Shown: positions 9,214 to 14,874 of the stretch, piece after piece
Layout: each line of letters begins with the position of its first letter
How positions within the stretch are numbered: the stretch's first letter is position 1
Source of the DNA: Bryobacteraceae bacterium
Lineage (GTDB): Bacteria > Acidobacteriota > Terriglobia > Bryobacterales > Bryobacteraceae
Assembly (NCBI GenBank): GCA_947456995.1
Contig: CANGVB010000017.1
Location: 1 to 14,874 of the forward strand
Direction: 5' to 3'
Length of the DNA: 14,874 bases
Position numbers and translations under genes: made by a program
Notes under the pieces: model-generated
Databases searched by the model: none
Told to the model about the DNA's origin: nothing
The model's input: only the letters and a program-made list of their open reading frames with translations

Positions 9214-9982
9214 TACGCACGAAGAGTGCCAGCGCCATGCTGAAGCCGATGACTACCACCATACGCTTCACCATGGGCCGGCCCAGCTTGCGGGCCGCAC
9301 CTGCACCCAGATAACCTCCGCATACCGCTCCCACGATCATTACGGCTGCGTAGGGCCAGGATACGAGCCCGGTTGTAGCAAAGTAGATGGCTGCGATGCC
9401 GTTGATCCAGGAGGCGAAGATGTTCTTCAGGCCGTTCATCTGGTGGATGTCGGTTAGACCCATGATGCCGAGGGCGGCCAGCATCAGGATGCCTATGCCT
9501 GCGCCAAAATAGCCACCGTAGAGGGCAACCAGAAACTGAAAACCGGTTGCTCCCCAGAGCCAGTTGCTTGAGGTGTGCAGATTCGGGTTGGATATTTTCA
9601 GCCGCTTCTGAATGGTGTCCTGGGCCAGGAAGAGCAATGTGGCGAAGAGGATCAGGATTGGCACCAGGCGATCAAAGACTCCGGGCGGTGTAATGCGCAA
9701 GAGTACAGCACCGATGATGCCGCCGATCAGGCTGGGGATCACCAGGAGAAGCAGCCTGCGATTCAAGCCCTTCATTTCAGCGCGGTAGCCCCACATGGAC
9801 CCCATCGAGCCGGGCCACATGGCAACGGTATTGGTTGCGTTGGCAATGACAGAGGGGACGCCGAGCATGACCAGAGCAGGGAAGGACACGAGTGTCCCTC
9901 CTCCTGCTACGGAGTTGATTGCGCCTGCGACGAAGGCAGCGGCGAATGCAAGCAGGATCTGGTAGAGATTGAGATCTGACAT
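9203..9982 (-). CDS. TauE/SafE-family membrane transport protein
   Basis: A 259-residue integral inner-membrane protein with about seven to eight hydrophobic segments. The family signature appears twice in related form: FVAGAINSVAGGGTLVSFP near residues 17-35 and YGGYFGAGIGILMLAALG near 155-172, the internal repeat of TauE/SafE (former DUF81) permeases. Members have been linked to export or uptake of sulfite, sulfoacetate and other small organic anions; the substrate cannot be told from this sequence and no sulfur gene is nearby. The ATG at 9982 starts a good N-terminus, without a clear Shine-Dalgarno. The gene is divergent from the serine hydrolase (50 nt between starts) and overlaps the convergent 128-residue gene by 4 nt (CTAG, stops on both strands). 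Its plus-strand base skew differs from the left part of the window, being C-rich at 9301-9360. Confidence 0.88.
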   Translation of the reverse strand: MSDLNLYQILLAFAAAFVAGAINSVAGGGTLVSFPALVMLGVPSVIANATNTVAMWPGSMGSMWGYRAEMKGLNRRLLLLVIPSLIGGIIGAVLLRITPPGVFDRLVPILILFATLLFLAQDTIQKRLKISNPNLHTSSNWLWGATGFQFLVALYGGYFGAGIGILMLAALGIMGLTDIHQMNGLKNIFASWINGIAAIYFATTGLVSWPYAAVMIVGAVCGGYLGAGAARKLGRPMVKRMVVVIGFSMALALFVRSWF

Positions 9983-10017
9983 TGTGCCCAGAACAGATTC
10001 TTACATGGTCTGGGGGC

Positions 10018-10023
10018 TATGCT
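10018..10023 (+). promoter_or_regulatory. Candidate -10 (TATGCT) of the serine hydrolase gene
   Basis: GCTATGCT with its TATGCT at 10018-10023 lies 9 nt before the ATG at 10033, the same motif and distance as upstream of zwf. A partial Shine-Dalgarno (GGAAAAG, 10024-10030) overlaps the region where the transcript would begin, so the two readings compete. Confidence 0.3.
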
Positions 10024-10032
10024 GGAAAAGAT

Positions 10033-11733
10033 ATGAAATTTTCGTTTGGCCTGTTCTTTGTGATCGCGATTGGTTTCGCCCAGACACCCCGGTTTAGCGA
10101 TGCGGATCGTAAAGAGAAGTTGATGCGAATGGTGCCTCAGGCGGATGCGCTGTTTGAGAAGTATTTTGCTGAACGTCAGGTGCCCGGGCTGGTTTACGGA
10201 ATTGTGGTGGACCAGGAAGTTGTTCATGTCAAGAGCTTTGGGATTAGCAATACCAGCACCAAGGCGGCTGTTGGCCCGGAGACGATGTTTCGTATTGCTT
10301 CGATGACCAAGAGCTTCACGGCGCTGGCTGTTTTGAAGCTGCGTGATGCGGGGAAGTTGTCGCTCGATGATGCTGTGTCCCGTTGGGTGCCGGAGATTGG
10401 GGGCATGGCTTATCCGACCAAAGATACAGCGCCTCTGACGGTGCGGCAGCTGCTGACTCATGGGGCTGGGTTTCCGGAAGATAACCCCTGGGGCGACCGG
10501 CAACTGGCGATTCCAGACCGGGAGATGGCGCGGTGGCTTGATCAGGGGATTCCTTTTTCTACGCCTCCCGATAGCAGCTATGAGTATTCTAACTATGGGT
10601 TCGCGCTGCTGGGGCGAATCATTGCCAAGGCATCGGGGCAGAGCTATGAGCAGTATCTGACGCGAGAGATTCTGCGACCGCTGGGGCTGAAGACTGCGAC
10701 GCTTGAGCCAACGAAGAATCACGCTCTTGGATACGGACGTCGGGATGGGAAGCTGTTTGAGATTCCTTCGCTGGCTCATGGATCTTTTGGCGCGATGGGT
10801 GGGCTGGTGATCAACGCGAATGAGCTTGGGCGCTATGTGGCGTTTCACCTCGCGGCAGAGCCTGCTCGTGATGATGCTGAGGCGGGGCCGGTGAAGCGTA
10901 GCTCGGTGCGTGAGATGCAGCGACAATGGCGGACGTCTGCGTTTTCGGCGACCCGCCTGGATGCCGACACGGAGTTGCGGGCTAGTGCCTCGGGCTATGG
11001 CTATGGCTTGAGTGTGACCCGAGATTGCAGGTTTTCGCGGGTGGTGGCTCATGGGGGCGGCTTGCCAGGGTTTGGGTCTTACATGATGTGGTTGCCCGAG
11101 TATGGGGTGGGGATGTTTGCGATGGCGAATTTGACCTATGCAGGGCCTGCTGCGCCGATGCGTGAGGCGATGGAATTGATGGCGCAGGCTGGAGCGCTTA
11201 AGCCGAGGGAGCTGCCGGTGTCGCCAATTCTGACGTCGACTCAAGCGGCGTTGATCCAGATCTGGAATCAGTGGAGCGATGCCGGGATGGACCTGATTGC
11301 GGCCGACAATCTGTACCTTGATCAGCCGCGTGCGAGCATTGCCGCCGGGTTGGCTGAGCTGAAGAAGAAGTACACGGGCTGCAGCCCGGATGGGGAGTTG
11401 AAGCCGGAGAACTGGTTGCGCGGCGAGTTTGGGCTGGCCTGCAAGGAGGGTGCGGTGAAGGTTAGCTTTACGCTGGCTCCAACGAAGGTGCCCAAGGTGC
11501 AGGCGTTGCGCTTTAGCAGTGTTGGGAGGCCCACAGAGGCGTTGCTTGGCATTGCTGCTGCACGCGCCGCTGAGAGCCCTTATGGGCGTTGCTCGGTGGG
11601 CGAGGCTGTTTCGGGTGATGGAGCGGATTCCGCGAGCTTTAAGCTTGCTTGCCGCAATGGTGAGGCGCTGATGTCGTTGCGGAATTCAAAAGCGACGTTC
11701 AGCCGTGCCCCGGGCCAAGCCTGCACGCCTTAG
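10033..11733 (+). CDS. Secreted beta-lactamase-family serine hydrolase with duplicated Cys-containing C-terminal module
   Basis: A 566-residue protein. ATG 10033 opens a clear signal peptide (MKFSFGLFFVIAIGFAQ); the longer reading from TTG 9982 would bury it. Residues 30-385 are a class C beta-lactamase/esterase fold: nucleophile motif S90-M-T-K93, Y185-S-N187, and H340-G-G342 in place of the KTG box, the set typical of penicillin-binding-like esterases and peptidases (often annotated beta-lactamase-related). The substrate is unknown. Residues 400-566 are an extra tail with two units about 70 residues apart, each with Cys-x19-Cys (450/470 and 520/540), probably disulfide pairs in the periplasm, and a last Cys at 564. 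It starts 50 nt from the divergent permease and overlaps the convergent VWFA gene by 4 nt (TTAG). Confidence 0.88.
   Translation: MKFSFGLFFVIAIGFAQTPRFSDADRKEKLMRMVPQADALFEKYFAERQVPGLVYGIVVDQEVVHVKSFGISNTSTKAAVGPETMFRIASMTKSFTALAVLKLRDAGKLSLDDAVSRWVPEIGGMAYPTKDTAPLTVRQLLTHGAGFPEDNPWGDRQLAIPDREMARWLDQGIPFSTPPDSSYEYSNYGFALLGRIIAKASGQSYEQYLTREILRPLGLKTATLEPTKNHALGYGRRDGKLFEIPSLAHGSFGAMGGLVINANELGRYVAFHLAAEPARDDAEAGPVKRSSVREMQRQWRTSAFSATRLDADTELRASASGYGYGLSVTRDCRFSRVVAHGGGLPGFGSYMMWLPEYGVGMFAMANLTYAGPAAPMREAMELMAQAGALKPRELPVSPILTSTQAALIQIWNQWSDAGMDLIAADNLYLDQPRASIAAGLAELKKKYTGCSPDGELKPENWLRGEFGLACKEGAVKVSFTLAPTKVPKVQALRFSSVGRPTEALLGIAAARAAESPYGRCSVGEAVSGDGADSASFKLACRNGEALMSLRNSKATFSRAPGQACTP
11371..11700 (+). 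repeat. Tandem duplication within the serine hydrolase tail
   Basis: Residues 447-486 (11371-11490) and 517-556 (11581-11700) align without gaps: Tyr-x-x-Cys-Ser, 19 residues between the cysteines, then F-x-LAC-K/R-E/N-G-E/A. Offset is exactly 70 residues. It is a protein-level repeat, too diverged to be a recent DNA duplication. Confidence 0.6.
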
Positions 11734-11741
11734 GCTTTGGC
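11714..11741. terminator. Hairpin over the overlapping stops of the hydrolase and VWFA genes
   Basis: GCCAAGCC (11714-11721) pairs with GGCTTTGGC (11733-11741) over 8 bp with one bulged T; the 11-nt loop carries most of the two stop codons (11730-11733). A shorter alternative stem, ACGCC/GGCGT, lies inside. No T-run follows, so termination strength is doubtful. Confidence 0.3.
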
Positions 11742-12656
11742 GTAGTATCCGGTTTTGTGGCGCAGCGTGAGGCCTGGCTGTTTGGCCCGGATCTTGATCT
11801 TGCGGAAGCTGCCATCGCGTTCGCCCTGATTGCTTGAGTAGGCGAGATCGTAGGTGGAGCGCAGCATGTCGGCGATTTGCCGGAAGGCATCGCGAAGATC
11901 GGAACTCTCGCCTGCATCGAAGTCGAGGCCGCCTGATTCTGCGGCCAGCCGGGTCATTACCGAGCGGCCGTATTTGTTGCGGGCTGTCCAGACTCCTTTT
12001 TTGATCTCTGTGTAGCGCATGGTGAAGATGGTGACGCCGGCTTCTTGTGCGGCCTCAATGGCTTCGAGCATGTTGCTGGCGCTGGCATTGTCTTCGCCGT
12101 CGGAGAAGAGAATCACGGCCCGGCGGCCTTGCTGGCCAACCAATTGGCCAGCGCTACGGACGATGGCATCGTAAAAGGCTGTGCCTCCACTGCGTAGCTC
12201 TGGTGGCCCTAACTTGGGGTATTGCGAAACGTTTTTCGCTTTCTGATAATCCTTGAGTGCTTCGTCGAGATCGTCAGCCTGCTGGTTGAAGTTTGAAACC
12301 AGGCGAATGGAATTGCCGAAACAGACGAGCATGGCCTGATCGCGTTTGGTCATGACTGTCTTGAGGAAGTCACGAAGGTCTCGACGGTGGTCTTTGAGGA
12401 ATTCTTCCTGCGAGCCGGAGATGTCAGCAACTACTGCGATCGAGAGCGGGGAGTCTGAAGCTTTGGAGAAGAAGGAAATCTTTTGCGGGATGCCGTCCTC
12501 CAGGACTTCAAAGTCGCTGGCATTCAGATTGGTGATCCATTGTCCTCGGGCGTCCCGAACTGTGAACGGAACATTGACGAGGTTTACTTCCACCTTGATT
12601 GGAGGCGGGTCTTGCGCGAAGGCGAGAGGCGTAAAGAGAAAAGAGCGGCGCAGCAT
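11730..12656 (-). CDS. Acidobacterial VWFA-related domain protein
   Basis: A 308-residue exported protein with a von Willebrand factor A domain, matching the acidobacterial VWFA-related family (TIGR03436-type). The leader is short (MLRRSFLFTPLAFA, cleavage before QDPPP). An N-terminal beta region (about 20-65) contains VEVNLVNVPFTVRD and DFEVLEDGIPQKI, the hallmark of this family. The VWA fold follows, with a complete metal site (MIDAS): D78-x-S80-x-S82, T159 in SGGTAFYDA and D186 in FSDGED. The C-terminus is rich in basic residues and ends KTGYYAKA, again typical. Such proteins bind ligands through the metal ion; the partner is unknown and the family is greatly expanded in Acidobacteriota. 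It lies 39 nt downstream of the DUF1501 gene on the same strand but has a possible promoter of its own. Confidence 0.92.
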   Translation of the reverse strand: MLRRSFLFTPLAFAQDPPPIKVEVNLVNVPFTVRDARGQWITNLNASDFEVLEDGIPQKISFFSKASDSPLSIAVVADISGSQEEFLKDHRRDLRDFLKTVMTKRDQAMLVCFGNSIRLVSNFNQQADDLDEALKDYQKAKNVSQYPKLGPPELRSGGTAFYDAIVRSAGQLVGQQGRRAVILFSDGEDNASASNMLEAIEAAQEAGVTIFTMRYTEIKKGVWTARNKYGRSVMTRLAAESGGLDFDAGESSDLRDAFRQIADMLRSTYDLAYSSNQGERDGSFRKIKIRAKQPGLTLRHKTGYYAKA

Positions 12657-12662
12657 GTATTG

Positions 12663-12670
12663 ATCTAATA
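12663..12670 (-). promoter_or_regulatory. Candidate -10 of the VWFA gene (TATTAGAT)
   Basis: The octamer ends 6 nt before the ATG at 12656 and sits in a small dyad (GTATT-5 nt-AATAC, 12657-12671). The same octamer precedes acnA. There is no Shine-Dalgarno and no good -35. The 39-base gap to the DUF1501 gene otherwise shows only a 5-bp dyad (GAGCG-A-CGCTC on the minus strand). Confidence 0.3.
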
Positions 12671-12695
12671 CGGATGAGCGTCGCTCTCGTTCCCG

Positions 12696-14117
12696 TTAAG
12701 CGAGGATATCTTTCACAACGTGGCCGTGGACGTCGGTAAGGCGGAAGTCGCGGCCGGCGTAGCGATAGGTGAGCTTGAGGTGATCCATACCGAGCAAGTG
12801 CAGGATGGTTGCGTGGAGGTCGTGGAAGTGGACCTTGTTTTCGACTGAGTAGTAGCCGTAATCGTCGGTAGCACCGTAGGAGAGACCAGGCTTGACGCCG
12901 CCGCCAGCCATCCAGACGGTGAAGGCTTCGGGGTTGTGGTCTCGACCGTCAGAGCCTTCTGCGGTGGGGGTGCGGCCGAATTCGCCAGCCCAGAGGACAA
13001 GGGTGTCTTCGAGCAGGCCGCGGGCCTTGAGATCTTTGAGGAGGCCGGCGATGGGCTTGTCCACTTCGGCTGCGTTCTGCGAGTGATCTTTCTTGAGGTT
13101 CTCGTGCTGGTCCCACTTGTAGGTATGGCTGACCTGTACGAAGCGGACGCCTTTCTCCGAGAAGCGACGGGCCATCAGGCACTGGCGGCCGAAGTCTTCT
13201 GTGATGGGGTTGTCGAGGCCGTAGAGCTTACGGGTGGCTTCTGATTCTTTGCTGAGGTCCTGGAGATCGGGGGCTTCGGACTGCATGCGGAAGGCGAGCT
13301 CGAAGCTCTCGATGCGGCCTTCGAGGGCGCGATCGTGGCCGGTGGATTCGAGCTGTTTGCGGTTGAGGGTCTGGCTGTAGTCGATCTCCATGCGCTGGAT
13401 TTCGCGGGGAGTCTCTTTGTTGGAGATGAAGGGGATGCGCGCGTCTTTGGATGCGATCCCGACGGAACCGATTGCCGTGCCGGCGTAGGGGGCGGGCAGG
13501 AAGGCTGAGCCGAAATTGTTTGCGCCACCGTGCGATTGTGTCGGGCAGATGGTGAGGTAGCCGGGCATGGAGGCGTTCTCGGTGCCGAGGCCATAGGTGA
13601 TCCAGGAGCCCATGCTGGGGCGGATGAAGGTGTCAGAGCCGGTGTGCAGCTCGAGCAAAGCGCCGCCGTGGCGCGAGTTTGAGCCGTACATGGACTTGAT
13701 GAAACACATGTCGTCGACACACTTGGCGACTTCAGGAAAGAGATCGCTGACCCAAGCGCCGCTTTGGCCGTATTGCTTGAAGGCCCAGGGGGACTGGAGC
13801 AGATTGAAGGTTTCGCCGGAGACGACCTTGGGGCGGGCGAAGGGGAGCGGTTTGCCGTGATCGCGCTTGAGCAGGGGCTTGTAGTCGAAGGTGTCTACCT
13901 GCGATGGGCCACCGTGCATGAACAGGAAGATGACACGCTTGGCGCGGGCAGGGAAGTGCGGTTGCTTGACGGCGAGAGGATCTGTTGCTGAAGCGGCAGC
14001 GGCTTCCTGCGCGAGCATGCTGGTGAGGGCGAGGCTGCCGAAGCCAGTGCTTGAGGCGCGCAGCAATTCGCGTCGCGAAAGCGTTTGATTGAGGTAGGAA
14101 TTCCAGTGTCTGTTCAT
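12696..14117 (-). CDS. DUF1501-domain protein (alkaline phosphatase/sulfatase-like fold), Tat-exported
   Basis: A 473-residue protein of the DUF1501 family. Residues 14-42 form a twin-arginine leader: SRRELLRAS followed by a hydrophobic stretch and an Ala-rich end, so it is probably exported folded, perhaps with bound metal. The mature part has FLFMHGGPSQVDTFDYKP (64-81), WAGEFGRTP (376-384) and GRDHNPEAF (391-399), the Asp/His-rich positions that suit metal ligands in this sulfatase-related superfamily, and HDLHATILHLLG near the end. The enzymatic role of the family is unproven. The gene begins 4 nt after the stop of the DUF1553-type gene, and this DUF1553-DUF1501 order is a standard pair in Acidobacteriota, Planctomycetota and Verrucomicrobiota, indicating that the two products work together. 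Start ATG 14117 is supported by the leader; there is no Shine-Dalgarno, which suggests coupling. Confidence 0.93.
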   Translation of the reverse strand: MNRHWNSYLNQTLSRRELLRASSTGFGSLALTSMLAQEAAAASATDPLAVKQPHFPARAKRVIFLFMHGGPSQVDTFDYKPLLKRDHGKPLPFARPKVVSGETFNLLQSPWAFKQYGQSGAWVSDLFPEVAKCVDDMCFIKSMYGSNSRHGGALLELHTGSDTFIRPSMGSWITYGLGTENASMPGYLTICPTQSHGGANNFGSAFLPAPYAGTAIGSVGIASKDARIPFISNKETPREIQRMEIDYSQTLNRKQLESTGHDRALEGRIESFELAFRMQSEAPDLQDLSKESEATRKLYGLDNPITEDFGRQCLMARRFSEKGVRFVQVSHTYKWDQHENLKKDHSQNAAEVDKPIAGLLKDLKARGLLEDTLVLWAGEFGRTPTAEGSDGRDHNPEAFTVWMAGGGVKPGLSYGATDDYGYYSVENKVHFHDLHATILHLLGMDHLKLTYRYAGRDFRLTDVHGHVVKDILA

Positions 14118-14121
14118 GGTG

Positions 14122-14874
14122 TTAGTTCATGTAGATGAATTCGTTGGAGGCTAGCAGAGACTTGCAAAAGCTCTGCCAGGCCTTTAATTCATCGCCTTTC
14201 CATTCGCGCTGCATTTTGGCTACAAAGGTGAGAGCCTGATCGATTTCCTGGTTGCTTGCGGGCCTTGTGAGTGCCCGTTCATATGCCGTCTTTACGCGGC
14301 CGGCGGCGTCGAGGCTTGTGTCAGCCAAGAGCTTTTCGGCCAGCTTGCGGCTGTGGTTGAGAATCACAGAGCTGTTCATCATGAAGAGTGCCTGTGGGGC
14401 CACTACGGTTGAATCGCGGTCTCCGTTGGACATTGTTGGATCGGGTAGATCAAACGCCGAGAATACTTCGTACATCGAACTGCGGAGTACCGGCACATAG
14501 ACCGAGCGGATGGGGCGATCGTAATCGACGGAACTGCCCTTGGCTGTGTTGGCGACGTACTGACGGTCTTTGTAGGTGAGGAGGCTGCCACCCATGGAGA
14601 ATTCGAGGGCACCGGAGGAACTCATCACGGCGTCACGGATGGCTTCGGCTTCGAGGCGGCGGCGTGGCATTCTCCAGAGCAGGATGTTTTCGGGGTCGAG
14701 TTCTTCGCCTTTGGCGCTGAGGTCGCTGCTCATCTGATAGGTGTTGGAAAGCAGAATCATGCGGTGCATGGCTTTCATCGACCAACCGTTGTCGATGAAG
14801 CGAAGAGCGAGCCAATCTAGTAGAGCAGGGTTGGATGGCTTCTCGCCGAGGCGGCCGAAGTTGTCGACAGTGGC
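14122..14874 (-). CDS. DUF1553-domain protein (C-terminal part; 5' end outside window)
   Basis: The frame is open from the window edge to the TAA at 14124-14122 and gives the last 250 residues. The first visible residues (TVDNFGRLGEKPSNPALLDWLALRF, then a GWSMKAMHRMILLSNTYQMSS block) are the start of the DUF1553 (PSD1) domain; it continues with RRRLEAEAIRDAV and ends with an AYERALTRPAS segment and SLLASNEFIYMN, the usual C-terminus of the family. Full-length relatives run about 700-1100 residues with a signal peptide, often a cytochrome c domain and a DUF1549 domain in the missing N-terminal part. The function is not established; exported, partner of the DUF1501 protein 4 nt downstream. Confidence 0.9.
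   Translation of the reverse strand, partial: ATVDNFGRLGEKPSNPALLDWLALRFIDNGWSMKAMHRMILLSNTYQMSSDLSAKGEELDPENILLWRMPRRRLEAEAIRDAVMSSSGALEFSMGGSLLTYKDRQYVANTAKGSSVDYDRPIRSVYVPVLRSSMYEVFSAFDLPDPTMSNGDRDSTVVAPQALFMMNSSVILNHSRKLAEKLLADTSLDAAGRVKTAYERALTRPASNQEIDQALTFVAKMQREWKGDELKAWQSFCKSLLASNEFIYMN

Noticed and set aside
9982..10032. The longer serine hydrolase start at TTG 9982
   Set aside because: It would put 17 residues before a good signal peptide and overlap the start of the divergent permease gene.
9907..11244. A 445-codon open frame on the minus strand opposite the serine hydrolase
   Set aside because: It is rich in Arg, His, Pro and Gln with no recognisable motif, and it lies opposite an intact hydrolase with signal peptide and catalytic motifs. 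It is a shadow frame.

Overview
The window looks like a chromosomal segment of an acidobacterium, probably of the Bryobacterales/Solibacter type. The best lineage signal is a secreted von Willebrand A protein (11730-12656, minus) of the kind known as the acidobacterial VWFA-related family. DUF1592-, DUF1553- and DUF1501-type proteins, shared by Acidobacteriota, Planctomycetota and Verrucomicrobiota, fit this. No rRNA, tRNA, CRISPR array, transposase, integrase or phage gene was seen. Genes are tightly packed and no gap reaches 100 bases.

Layout. At the left edge, on the minus strand, is the N-terminal part of a secreted DUF1592-type protein with a c-type heme motif (1-932). Next, also minus, is aconitase A (961-3618). 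Between them lies a perfect 20-bp inverted repeat that looks like the aconitase terminator but also carries the start codon and signal peptide of the DUF1592 gene. Divergent from aconitase runs a plus-strand cluster for the oxidative pentose phosphate entry: zwf (3686-5242), opcA (5239-6231) and pgl (6234-6968). It is followed by an NfrB-like membrane glycosyltransferase with a C-terminal c-di-GMP-binding-type MshEN domain (7001-8785) and a 128-residue Lys/Ala-rich coiled-coil protein of unknown function (8820-9206) with its own TATAAT box.

The right half holds a minus-strand TauE/SafE-type membrane permease (9203-9982), a divergent secreted beta-lactamase-fold serine hydrolase with a duplicated cysteine-containing tail (10033-11733), the VWFA protein, and a DUF1553-DUF1501 pair (minus, 14874 to 12696; the DUF1553 gene continues beyond the window).

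How the genes fit together. Zwf oxidises glucose-6-phosphate, OpcA is its assembly/activation partner and Pgl hydrolyses the lactone, so these three form one NADPH-producing unit. Aconitase stands opposite them across a 67-base shared promoter region. The flanking genes encode envelope or secreted proteins and are not clearly linked to that unit.

Two themes recur. Several start codons lack a Shine-Dalgarno sequence and have a -10-like hexamer a few bases upstream, suggesting short-leader or leaderless mRNAs. Both convergent gene pairs overlap by exactly four bases at their stop codons, inside a small hairpin. I did not find a clearly new multi-gene system. The best leads are the terminator/signal-peptide overlap, the duplicated Cys module, the unknown 128-residue protein and the start-proximal -10 motifs.
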